Source: Hirudinaria manillensis
Lineage: Eukaryota > Annelida > Clitellata > Hirudinida > Hirudinidae
NCBI GenBank assembly: GCA_034509925.1
Contig: CM067536.1
Span: 4,024,501 to 4,088,500 of the forward strand
Reading direction: 5' to 3'
DNA length: 64,000 nucleotides
Shown here: positions 10,950 to 21,687 of the stretch, one piece after another
How the letters are laid out: each line of letters starts with the position of its first letter
Position numbering within the stretch: position 1 is the stretch's first letter
The notes under the pieces: generated by a model
Databases searched by the model: none
What the model saw: the letters and a program-made list of their open reading frames with translations, nothing else
Told to the model about the DNA's origin: nothing
Program-made: the position numbers and the translations under genes

Positions 10950-12876
10950 TCATGGTTGGTGAGCATAACTTCTGGAAAATTTGAAATTGCTACTTTTGTG
11001 GCCTTGCAAACTTCTTGCAAAGCGGTGGAGCTTTTCTTGCTGCTACAGAGTAAATTCTATGCACTTAATTTTCAACATGTAACAAAATTCCCAATGACGA
11101 ACAAGCCCTTCTTGGCTCGTGTCAAGGCTACGTTAAGTCTGTTGGTTTTTTGTCAAAGTTGCTCCTCACGAGAGACAGCAATACGATGTCGTTTTCCTTG
11201 CCTTGATAGTTGTCGACAAAGCAAATTCGCAGTCCCTGGAAAATGTTCTTGGGCATCTTGAGTTTTCTGATTTCAAACATCTGACCAGCATAAGGAGTAA
11301 GAATTGTGATCTGTTCCTTGGAGTAGCCCTGTTTAATGAGATACAAGTAAAATTTGGCAAAGCTGCCTCGTACTTATTGGAGGCACTCATCAGTTCACAG
11401 TCTTGAGTCTCCTATTCACAATGATGAACATTTGAATTGACGCCCATGACATGATCTTGATTTAAAACGGAATCGCCATCTTTTAGGATAGGTACGTTAT
11501 TCGAGCAAAGTCGGCGATTTCAAGCCTCATCCTGTGCTGCCTTTCCAAGGTAGTGTAAGGAAAATCGTTCGCCACGAGTCGTTCAAAAAGGGAACAGTTG
11601 AGATTATACTTTGTGCCCAATTTGTAAATATTTGCAGATGGACGGATTTGTTTATGATCTCCTATGAGGATCAGCATTCTGGATTGAGCATTCTCTCTCG
11701 TCGAGAGGCTTGCTATGACATGGGACTCCAGTACTTCTGCTGCCTCCTCTACTATGACGACCTTTGGTCTAATTGAAGACAAAAGGTTCCTAAATCTAGC
11801 TTCTGCACATGTTATTGTCATTTCAATGATTTTGGCCTCCTTCATGATCTATTCATCCTCATTAGAGTTGATATCTTTCAAGGTTTTTGCGAACAAATTG
11901 TAAGTTTGCATCTCATTAGCTATTCCTAATTTTAGACTAATTCTGTACTTCTGAAGCCAGTACCTAAAGAGCCTCCATCTGTCATTCATGTTTATCTACC
12001 ACACGTTGATCACCGACTCTCCTTCATGCTCGTCCATGACGTCGAAATTGGTAAAGTGCCTTTTCATGTTTTTTTCATGTTTCTTATTTGATTTCTCATT
12101 CATTATCAAGTTCCTTTTTATTTGCATTAAGCCTTATTTGAGCAGCTCTTACAAGTCGCATCCAATTCTCTTCGAACGTCAGATTATTGAACCCATAAAT
12201 TAAGTCATCATCAATTCTGCTTTGCTGCTCTTCGAGTTCTGCCTCATTTTCTACATCAAAATATTCCTGCTACCCTGGTTCAAGAAATGTTGGATTGTCC
12301 GTCTTCCCATCAGAAGATACTTCAGTGATTTCATTTTTTTGCAACCACTCCATCATGCATGAAGCGTTGCCCAAGAATTGGAGTTGGAATGAGACCAAGC
12401 TCGTAAACTGTTCCAGCTTCATAAATTGTCGGAAGACAGTTTTATAAATTATGTTCTTTTCAAGGCTTTCCAATTTAGTCTCTGCCCTTTCTCTTTATCC
12501 TGTAATGTTTTCATCTCTTGAAGAACATCCCTTTTCCTAGAGTAGATATCTCTTGGAATGTTCTTATTACTTCTCAAATTGTATCTTAATTGGCTTAAAT
12601 TGAAGCCTTTCATAAGTTCACTTTTACTTCTGCCCCCTACTTGAACTATACCTTTTTTTAAGAAATTATGAAATGCCCACCAAAAACTAATCAAGGGCAT
12701 GGTTCGTATAACAAACGACTAGAATTGGCTTTTCGTTGACATTCCACCTGCCCCAATTTTCCAAAAGGATTTCGACTATTTTCAAATCGATATAAGTTTT
12801 TCCAGTGCCCGGCGGACCCTGCACGACCGACACTTCGGACGTCAAGGAACTCCTCATAGCTTTAAGCTGATGAAGA
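10950..12876 (-). pseudogene. ZNFX1: ZNFX1-like superfamily 1 RNA helicase, broken
   Basis: Intronless minus-strand relic with helicase motifs in the right order. Near 12830: HQLKAMRSSLTSEV then Walker A in VQGPPGTGKTY. Near 12710: LVVCYTNHALD followed by a stop where ZNFX1 has Gln, then a second stop 7 codons on. Next VQVGGRSKSELMKGFN, then CMMEWLQ in another frame, RWRLFRYWLQKY, Walker B VVIVEEAAEVLESH (about 11750), GDHKQIRPSANIY, RQHRM, then [31 protein letters not shown] (about 11200) and, after a further frameshift, [16 protein letters not shown] (about 11120). ZNFX1 is an antiviral and small-RNA-linked helicase related to UPF1. Several stops and frameshifts mean no full protein is possible. 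N-terminal and zinc-finger parts are missing. Confidence 0.85.
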
Positions 12877-13312
12877 AGAAGAAGAAGGCTGTCTCGTCAT
12901 GTATACCCACTGTTGGCAAAGGGCGCAAGTGCGATTGGTAAACAAATGGTACGCTTGCTATGTTCCGCTGCTGAGCCCGCATTCGGTTTCTCCCACCAAG
13001 CCGGCAATAATATCTACTGGTCAAAAATTTTTCTAACTTTGGAAAATTATTTCAAGTGGAATCGAGCCAGATATTCTTAACGAAAGATTACCTATACATA
13101 ATCTCTTTCAATTTCATTGTGGTGTATCAAAATAAATTATATTTACCAATATCAAAAATTTATTAAATGCATCACAAGTTAGAATCGATAATTTTTATTT
13201 TCTTTTTATCTATATATGATCTTTCAATGATGATGTGCGAGCTATTAATTCTAAGGGGTTGAACACACAAAATAATTAAAATTGCAGTAACAACAAAATA
13301 CTGTCAATAGAA
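12877..13312. other. Spacer between helicase relic and repeat-protein locus
   Basis: No coding sequence recognised. The part around 13195-13260 resembles 14205-14265 (shared GAGCTATTAAT and ATCTTTCA), so it is the upstream flank of a duplicated locus. Confidence 0.5.
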
Positions 13313-13826
13313 ATGACTTTTAGTGAAAAGGTGCCGATAAATAAATCTATTATGCCAAGGGAAGAGCATTCATACCAGTTCGATGAATCATATTCCAGCG
13401 AAAGATCTTTTTCGGAAGTCCCACGAGGCAACAGATTCAGTCATACAAAGGTTCGCTCTAGAATAAGGAAATGTGCTTCCGCTTTTAAACAAACTCTAAG
13501 CAGTGATGATGAATACGACCTTTGCTTCAATAACTGTATCAGTTAATAGATCGATGTATAGACCATGGCAAGAACATCTTACCGAACATGATGAAGTTTC
13601 GCTCAGCGAGAAAATGTTATCAGAAGTCAGTATCTGCAGAAACAACGACAACATCTCGTGGTCAAAGGGGATTGTCAGCGAAGAGGCGCTAATGCATAAA
13701 CATCTTGTGCCACGGGAAGAGCAATCATACCAATCCCAGAAATCATATTCCAGCGAGAGATCTTTTTCGGAAGTCTCGCAAGGCAACAGATTTAGCCATA
13801 CAAACGTACTGGAAATAAATGGTTAA
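13313..13826 (+). pseudogene. Short divergent member of the repeat-protein family
   Basis: Two overlapping frames (13313-13546 and 13503-13826) encode divergent versions of the repeats found downstream: PREEHSYQFDESYSSERSFS, then SEKMLSEVSICRNNDNISWS and PREEQSYQSQKSYSSERSFS. A frame change near 13500-13550 separates them. Upstream flank matches the flank of the long locus at 14339, so this looks like an older, shorter paralogous copy. Function unknown. Confidence 0.45.
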
Positions 13827-14338
13827 TCGACCATTACCCGATCAGAAACGCCTCGGAATATGGGAATCTTAATTAAAAGTATATTTAAAATTAAACTATG
13901 CAACATACCTTGACAAACCTCAACCACTTCAACTATGCAGTTCCTGAACTCAATCTAAATCAATATCTTAAATGTAAAGAACTCTGACAAATCATTATCT
14001 GATAGAATTTATATTTTTATCCTCCAACTTTCTGTTCTATGATTTAATTTGCCGGAAAAATGGATTAAGTTTCATTCTGCGTTCTTGTCGATCGTGTATT
14101 GGCTTCGACCCTTCGATCGTTTTGTGAATAAACAATAATAATAAATTACATTTCCTAACACCAACCGTTAATTAAATTTATAATAATTTATTAAATAATA
14201 TTATTTTTTAATCTATCCATAATCTTTCAGTGTCAAGGTCCGAGCTATTAATACTACGCATTTACAATGGCTATATTTGATTGTAAAAAAATTCAAATAA
14301 CTAAAGCAAAGACTTTATAAATTATTCTTAGTGAAGAG
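13827..14338. other. Flank between the two repeat-protein loci
   Basis: AT-rich, no gene seen. 14205-14265 resembles 13195-13260, marking the duplicated upstream flank of the long repeat locus. Confidence 0.5.
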
Positions 14339-15739
14339 ATGTCGATGTTTACACTCTTCGTGATAGGGGAAGAGCAGCCACCCAAGTTCGAAGAACCTTA
14401 CACCAGCTCTCATACGAATTGCCAATCTAGACCAAAAACATATGTTTCGACTTTAAAGATAACTCTAAGTAGTGACCATAAACCAGCCAATGTAACAAGG
14501 GAAGAGCAGCCACCCCAGTTTGATGAATCTTCACTCAACCAGAGATGGCTTTCCGAAGTCAGCCTCGGCAATTCCAGAAGCAACGACGATATCTCGTGGT
14601 CCGAAGGGATTGTTGATGAAGAGATGCAGATGCATAGATACTGCGTGGTGCGGGAGGAGCAGCCACCCCAGTTCAGTGACCGTTACGCCAGTTTTCATAT
14701 GAATTGCCAATGTAGACCAAAAACATATGTTTCGACTTTAAAGATGAATCTAAGTAGTGATCATGGGCGCGCCATTGTAACAAGAACTATCATTCCTAAA
14801 AGATCAATATATGATGAATTGGGAGCAAGGGAACAGCCATTCCAGTTTGAATCTTTCCTCAACCAGAGATGGTTCTCAAATGTCAGCCTTAGCAGCAACA
14901 ACAAAAGGAACGATAACATCTCGTGGTCAGAAGGGAGTGTCGGTGTAGGGGGGCAAATGTATAGATCTTCCGAGTCTCGGGAGGAACACCCACACCAGTT
15001 TGGTGAATCTTCACTCAACCAGAGATGGCTGTCATACGTCAGCAACAGAAGAAGCAACGATAACATCTCGTGGACAGAAGGGAGTGTCGGGGAAGAGAGG
15101 CAAATGTGTAGATCCTTCAAGTCTCGGGAGGAACAGCCACACCAGTTTGATGAATCTTCACTCAACCAGAGATGGCTGTCATACGTCAGAAACAGAAGAA
15201 GCAACGATAACATCTCGTGGTCAGAAGAGAGTGTCGAGGAAGAGAGGCAAATGTGTAGATCCTTCGAATCACGGGAGGAACAGCCACACCAGTTTGATGA
15301 ATCTTCACTCAACCAGAGATGGCTGTCATACGTCAGAAACAGAAGAAGCAACGATAACATCTCGTGGTCAGAAGAGAGTGTCGAGGAAGAGAGGCAAATG
15401 TGTAGATCCTTCGAATCACGGGAGGAACAGCCACACCAGTTTGATGAATCTTCACTCAACCAGAGATGGCTTTCCGAAGTCAGCCTCTGCAACTCCAGAA
15501 GCAACGACGATATTTCGTGGTCCGAAGGGATTGTTGGTGAAGAGATGCAGATGCATAGATACTGCGTGGTGCGGGAGGAGCAGCCACCCCAGTTCAGTGA
15601 ACCTTACGCCAGTTTTCATATGAATTGCCAATGTAGACCAAAAACATATGTTTCGACTTTAAAGATGAATCTAAGTAGTGATCATGGGCGCGCCATTGTA
15701 ACAAGAACTATCATTCCTAAAAGATCAATATATGAATGA
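14339..15739 (+). CDS. Longest uninterrupted first block of the repeat protein (466 aa)
   Basis: Begins at an ATG just upstream of the first, most divergent unit (GEEQPPKFEEPYTSSHTNC) and stops at 15737-15739, where a small indel breaks the frame relative to the repeat consensus. The stop overlaps an ATG (15736) that opens the next block of 392 aa in the restored repeat frame. Rich in Ser, Glu, Arg, Gln and Asn, with conserved Trp and Cys positions in each unit. Confidence 0.4.
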   Translation: MSMFTLFVIGEEQPPKFEEPYTSSHTNCQSRPKTYVSTLKITLSSDHKPANVTREEQPPQFDESSLNQRWLSEVSLGNSRSNDDISWSEGIVDEEMQMHRYCVVREEQPPQFSDRYASFHMNCQCRPKTYVSTLKMNLSSDHGRAIVTRTIIPKRSIYDELGAREQPFQFESFLNQRWFSNVSLSSNNKRNDNISWSEGSVGVGGQMYRSSESREEHPHQFGESSLNQRWLSYVSNRRSNDNISWTEGSVGEERQMCRSFKSREEQPHQFDESSLNQRWLSYVRNRRSNDNISWSEESVEEERQMCRSFESREEQPHQFDESSLNQRWLSYVRNRRSNDNISWSEESVEEERQMCRSFESREEQPHQFDESSLNQRWLSEVSLCNSRSNDDISWSEGIVGEEMQMHRYCVVREEQPPQFSEPYASFHMNCQCRPKTYVSTLKMNLSSDHGRAIVTRTIIPKRSIYE

Positions 15740-18700
15740 GTGGGAGCAAGAACAGCCATTTTGAATCTTTCCTCAACCAGAGATGGTTCTCAAATGTCAG
15801 CCTTAGCAGCAACAACAAAAGGAACGATAACATCTCGTGGTCAGAAGGGAGTGTCGGTGTAGGGGGGCAAATGTATAGATCTTCCGAGTCTCGGGAGGAA
15901 CACCCACACCAGTTTGGTGAATCTTCACTCAACCAGAGATGGCTGTCATACGTCAGCAACAGAAGAAGCAACGATAACATCTCGTGGTCAGAAGGGAGTG
16001 TCGGGGAAGAGAGGCAAATGTGTAGATCCTTCAAGTCTCGGGAGGAACATCCACACCAGTTTGATGAATCTTCACTCAACCAGAGATGGCTGTCATACGT
16101 CAGCCACAGAAGAAGCAACGATAACATCTCTTGGTCAGAAGGAATTGTCGGGGAAGAGAGGCAAATGTGTAGATCCTTCGAATCACGTGGAGAACAGCCA
16201 CACCAGTTTGGTGAATCTTCACTCAACCAGAGATGGCTTTCCGAAATCAGCCTCTGCAACTCCAGAAGCAATGACGAAGGGATTGTTGGTGAAGAGATGC
16301 AGATGCATAGATACTGCGTGGTGAGGGAGGAGCAGCCACCCCAGTTCAATGAACCTTACGCCAGTTTTCATATGAATTGCCAATGTAGACCAAAAACATA
16401 TGTTTCGACTTTAAAGATTAATCTAAGTAGTACTCATGAGCCAGCCAAAGTAACAAGAACTATCCTTAATAAAAAATTGAGGTATGAAGAATTTGGGGCA
16501 AGGGAAGAACAGCCATCCCAATTTGAATCTTTCCTCAACCAGAGATGGTTCTCAAATGTCAGCCTTAGCAGCAATAACGAAAGTAACGATAACATCTCGT
16601 TATCAGAAGAGATTGTCGGTGAAGAGAAGAAAATATATATATCCCTCGAGTCACTGGCACATCAGCCACACCAGTTTGTTGAATCTTCACTCAGGCTATC
16701 AGATATCAGCAACAAAAGTAGCAACGATAACATCTCGTGGTCAAAAGGGATTGTCGGGAAAGAGAGACAAATATGTAGATCCTCCGAATCACGGGATGAA
16801 CAGCCACACCAGTTTGATGAATCTTCACTCAACCAGAGATGGCTGTCATACGTCAGCAACAGAAGAAGCAACGATAACATCTCGTGGTCAGAAGGAACAG
16901 CCACACCAGTTTGATGAATCTTCACTCAACCAGAGATGGCTGTCATACGTCAGCAACAGAAGAAGCAACGATAACATCTCGTGGTCAGAAGGGAGTGTCG
17001 AGGAAGAGAGACAAATATGTAGATCCTTCGAATCACGGAAGGAACAGCCACACCAGTTTGATGAATCTTCACTCAACCAGAGATGGCTGTCATACGTCAG
17101 CAACAGAAGAAGCAACGATAACATCTCGTGGTCAGAAGGGAGTGTCGGGGAAGAGAGGCAAATGTGTAGATCCTTCGAATCACGGATGGAACATCCACAC
17201 CAGTTTGATGAATCTTCACTCAACCAGAGATGGCTTTCCGAAGTCAGCCTCTGCAACTCCAGGAGCAACGACGAAGGGATTGTTGGTGAAGAGATGCAGA
17301 TGCATAGATACTGCGTGGTGAGGGAGGAGCAGCCACCCCAGTTCAATGAACCTTACGCCAGTTTTCATATGAATTGCCAATGTAGACCAAAAACATATGT
17401 TTCGACTTTAAAGATTAATCTAAGTAGTACTCATGAGCCAGCCAAAGTAACAAGAACTATCCTTAATAAAAAATTGAGGTATGAAGAATTTGGGGCAAGG
17501 GAAGAACAGCCATCCCAATTTGAATCTTTCCTCAACCAGAAATGGTTCTCAAATGTCAGCCTTAGCAGCAATAACGAAAGTAACGATAACATCTCGTTAT
17601 CAGAAGAGATTGTCGGTGAAGAGAAGAAAATATATATATCCCTCGAGTCACTAGCACATCAGCCACACCAGTTTGTTGAATCTTCACTCAGGCTATCAGA
17701 TATCAGCAACAAAAGTAGCAACGATAACATCTCGTGGTCAAAAGGGATTGTCGGGAAAGAGAGACAAATATGTAGATCCTCCGAATCACGTGGAGAACAG
17801 CCACACCAGTTTGGTGAATCTTCACTCAACCAGAGATGGCTTTCCGAAATCAGCCTCTGCAACTCCAGAAGCAATGACGAAGGGATTGTTGGTGAAGAGA
17901 TGCAGATGCATAGATACTGCGTGGTGAGGGAGGAGCAGCCACCCCAGTTCAATGAACCTTACGCCAGTTTTCATATGAATTGCCAATGTAGACCAAAAAC
18001 ATATGTTTCGACTTTAAAGATTAATCTAAGTAGTACTCATGAGCCAGCCAAAGTAACAAGAACTATCCTTAATAAAAAATTGAGGTGGGAAACAGTTTGA
18101 ATCTTTCCTCAACAGAGATGGTTCTCAAATGTCAGCTTAGCAGCAATAACGAAAGTAACGATAACATCTCGTTATCAGAAGAGATTGTCGGTGAAGAGAA
18201 GAACCCTCGAGTCACTGCACATCAGCCACACCAGTTTGGTGAATCTTCACTCAACCAGAGATGGCTATCAGATGTCAGCCTTAAGCAAAAGTAGCAACGA
18301 TAACATCTCGTGGTCAAAGAGATTGTCGGGAAGAGAGAAAATATGTAGATCCCTCGAATCACGGGATGACATCAGCCACACCAGTTTGGTGAATCTTCAC
18401 TCAACCAGAGATGGCTATCAGATATCAGCAACAAAAGTAGCAACGATAACATCTCGTGGTCAGAAGGGAGTGTCGGGAAAGAGACAAATATGTAGATCCT
18501 CCGAATCACGGGATGAACAGCCACACCAGTTTGATGAATCTTCACTCAACCAGAGATGGCTGTCATACGTCAGCAACAGAAGAAGCAACGATAACATCTC
18601 GTGGTCAGAAGGGAGTGTCGAGGAAGAGAGACAAATATGTAGATCCTTCGAATCACGGAAGGAACAGCCACACCAGTTTGATGAATCTTCACTCAACCAG

Positions 18701-20638
18701 AGATGGCTGTCATACGTCAGCAACAGAAGAAGCAACGATAACATCTCGTGGTCAGAAGGGAGTGTCGAGGAAGAGAGGCAAATGTGTAGATCCTTCGAAT
18801 CACGGGAGGAACAGCCACACCAGTTTGATGAATCTTCACTCAACCAGAGATGGCTGTCATACGTCAGCAACAGAAGAAGCAACGATAACATCTCGTGGTC
18901 AGAAGGGAGTGTCGGGGAAGAGAGGCAAATGTGTAGATCCTTCAAGTCTCGGGAGGAACATCCACACCAGTTTGATGAATCTTCACTCAACCAGAGATGG
19001 CTGTCATACGTCAGCAACAGAAGAAGCAACGATAACATCTCTTGGTCAGAATGGAGTGTCGAGGAAGAGAGACAAATATGTAGATCCTTCGAATCACGGA
19101 TGGAACAGCCACACCAGTTTGATGAATCTTCACTCAACCAGAGATGGCTTTCCGAAGTCAGCCTCTGCAACTCCAGAAGCAACGTCGAAGGGATTGTTGG
19201 TGAAGAGATGCAGATGCATAGATACTGCGTGGTGAGGGAGGAGCAGCCACCCCAGTTCAATGAACCTTACGCCAGTTTTCATATGAATTGCCAATATAGA
19301 CCAAAAACATATGTTTCGACTTTAAAGATTAATCTAAGTAGTACTCATGAGCCAGCCAAAGTAACAAGAACTATCCTTAATAAAAAATTGAGGTATGAAG
19401 AATTTGGGGCAAGGGAAGAACAGCCATCCCAATTTGAATCTTTCCTCAACCAGAGATGGTTCTCAAATGTCAGCCTTAGCAGCAATAACGAAAGTAACGA
19501 TAACATCTCGTTATCAGAAGAGATTGTCGGTGAAGAGAAGAAAATATATATATCCCTCGAGTCACTGGCACATCAGCCACACCAGTTTGGTGAATCTTCA
19601 CTCAACCAGAGATGGCTATCAGATATCAGCAACAAAAGTAGCAACGATAACATCTCGTGGTCAAAAGGGATTGTCGGGAAAGAGAGACAAATATGTAGAT
19701 CCTCCGAATCACGGGATGAACAGCCACACCAGTTTGATGAATCTTCACTCAACCAGAGATGGCTGTCATACGTCAGCAACAGAAGAAGCAACGATAACAT
19801 CTCGTGGTCAGAAGGGAGTGTCGAGGAAGAGAGGCAAATGTGTAGATCCTTCGAATCACGGGAGGAACAGCCACACCAGTTTGATGAATCTTCACTCAAC
19901 CAGAGATGCTGTCATACGTCAGCAACAGAAGAAGCAACGATAACATCTCGTGGTCAGAAGGGAGTGTCGAGGAAGAGAGGCAAATGTGTAGATCCTTCGA
20001 ATCACGGGAGGAACAGCCACACCAGTTTGATGAATCTTCACTCAACCAGAGATGGCTGTCATACGTCAGCCACAGAAGAAGCAACGATAACATCTTTTGG
20101 TCAGAAGGGAGTGTCGAGGAAGAGAGACAAATATGTAGATCCTTCGAATCACGGAAGGAACAGCCACACCAGTTTGATGAATCTTCACTCAACCAGAGAT
20201 GGCTTTCCGAAGTCAGCCTCTGCAACTCCAGAAGCAACGACGATATTTCGTGGTCCGAAGGGATTGTTGGTGAAGAGATGCAGATGCATAGATACTGCGT
20301 GGTGAGGGAGGAGCAGCCACCCCAGTTCAGTGAACCTTACGCCAGTTTTCATATGAATTGCCAATGTAGACCAAAAACATATGTTTCGACTTTAAAGATG
20401 AATCTAAGTAGTGATCATGGGCGCGCCATTGTAACAAGAATCATTCCTAAAAGAACAATATATGATGAATTGGGGACAGCCATCCAATTTTGAATCTTTC
20501 CTCAACCAGAGATGGTTTTCAGATGTCAGCATTTGCACCAGAAGTAATGACAACATGTCGTTGTCAAAATGGATTGTTAATGAAGATATGCCAATGCATA
20601 GAAACTTCGTGGCACAGGAGAAACGTAATCAATTGTGA
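14339..20638 (+). CDS. Long tandem-repeat protein locus, frame interrupted
   Basis: Unrecognised hydrophilic repeat protein. The basic unit is 147 bp (49 residues), e.g. REEQPHQFDESSLNQRWLS followed by a NDNISWSEGSV segment and a CRSFES end. Distinct unit classes recur in order, giving at least seven higher-order blocks. Edge units are divergent (about 14365 and 20490-20638), and the last one ends with a natural stop (TGA 20636-20638). The repeat frame is lost or shifted near 15735, 16905, 18085-18480, 19905 and 20480, so no single intact protein is readable; uninterrupted blocks include 14339-15739, 15736-16914, 16906-18100, 18480-19905 and 19906-20493. No signal peptide or membrane segment seen. 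It may be a pseudogene, a gene with sequence-assembly indels, or one with undetected introns. Confidence 0.45.
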
Positions 20639-20640
20639 TT
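14500..20640. repeat. 147-bp tandem array with higher-order structure
   Basis: Phase-exact 147-bp spacing is visible at 15131, 15278 and 15425 (GAACAGCCAC). Unit classes: D (WLSEVSLCN ... MHRYCVV) near 14550, 15470, 16235, 17230, 17840, 19147 and 20205; A (YASFHMNCQCRPKTYVSTLK) after each D; B (ESFLNQRWFSNVSLSSNN) after A; then variable numbers of C units (DESSLNQRWLSYVSNRRSN). Because 147 is a multiple of 3, other frames and the minus strand also stay open over long stretches. Confidence 0.9.
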
Positions 20641-21019
20641 TTGTAACTCTGAATGTGAATTGACACATCTACATTCAGATCATCAACTCTTAGATTTTCA
20701 AGACCTCATGAGCCTTAAACGACTAAACTTTCTTTAAATTCAATTTTAAAGTGCTGAATTTTTTTTATCTAGAAATAAACTTTGATACATTTAATAGTCA
20801 CAGATTAGTACTTCTTTTTTTTTTATACAATAACAGTTTAAGCCTATAACATTTTTGCTATAACAAACGTGACTTGAGCCATGAGCCTTATTTTAACAAA
20901 GTTAGCAAACCCCTCTTAAATCACCTTATTCTTTCACATTAATTCTAATTAATTTCATCATTAATTCAATTAAGTCATCTCAAAATTCAAATAAATTACT
21001 TCCTTGTTTAGAAAAAATA
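20639..21019. other. AT-rich spacer downstream of the repeat array
   Basis: No gene seen. Contains a possible poly(A) signal (AATAAA around 20773) for the repeat-protein locus. Confidence 0.4.
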
Positions 21020-21687
21020 AAAATTATTTGGCATAATATGTAACTGAATAATAAGCTCAAAACATTTTATGAGATGATTCTAGAAGTCCAAAGATGAGAA
21101 TGTTAAACATTTTTGCACACAAAAAAATCGAAAATAAAATGTACATCTAAAAGAAAGTGTACATCCTAAAAGTTTAAGAATTATTAGGCATTTCCCACAG
21201 AATTAACATTGTTAAATTCATTCAAAATACTAAATCCATTTAAAACAGGCAAACTTTTGCCACATCATTTGATTCAAATTGTCACTGATGAGTAGAAATA
21301 AAAAATTGTTGTTGATGGATGGTAAACATTAAATTTTAATGAATACAAAACGATTGATGTGCCTTGGCAAACATGGTTTTATTTTAAACCAACAATGAAA
21401 GTACAATGAAAGATGATGCATATTTAAACGATGTTGTAATCACACATCCTGATGATATCACGAATGATATCATTGTGAATCAAGCATTAAGAAGTTGTGC
21501 ATAGTGTTTTATCGATTATGATGTAATCATGGCATTTGACAGTGGAACTTGTCCAAATAGGCTGCTTCCTTGTATGATCTTAATACCTGCAAGTTAAACA
21601 ACAGCAACTTTAATCCATTTTGTCAATTTTCAAACTACTGCTAATTACATGCATTAAAGTATTAATATACTTTAACATTTAAAAAGT
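21020..21687 (-). other. HDAC6 3' flank (source of the 10140-10895 duplicate)
   Basis: Non-coding DNA downstream of the HDAC6 stop, probably 3' UTR and flank. Shares colinear blocks with 10140-10660. Confidence 0.5.
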
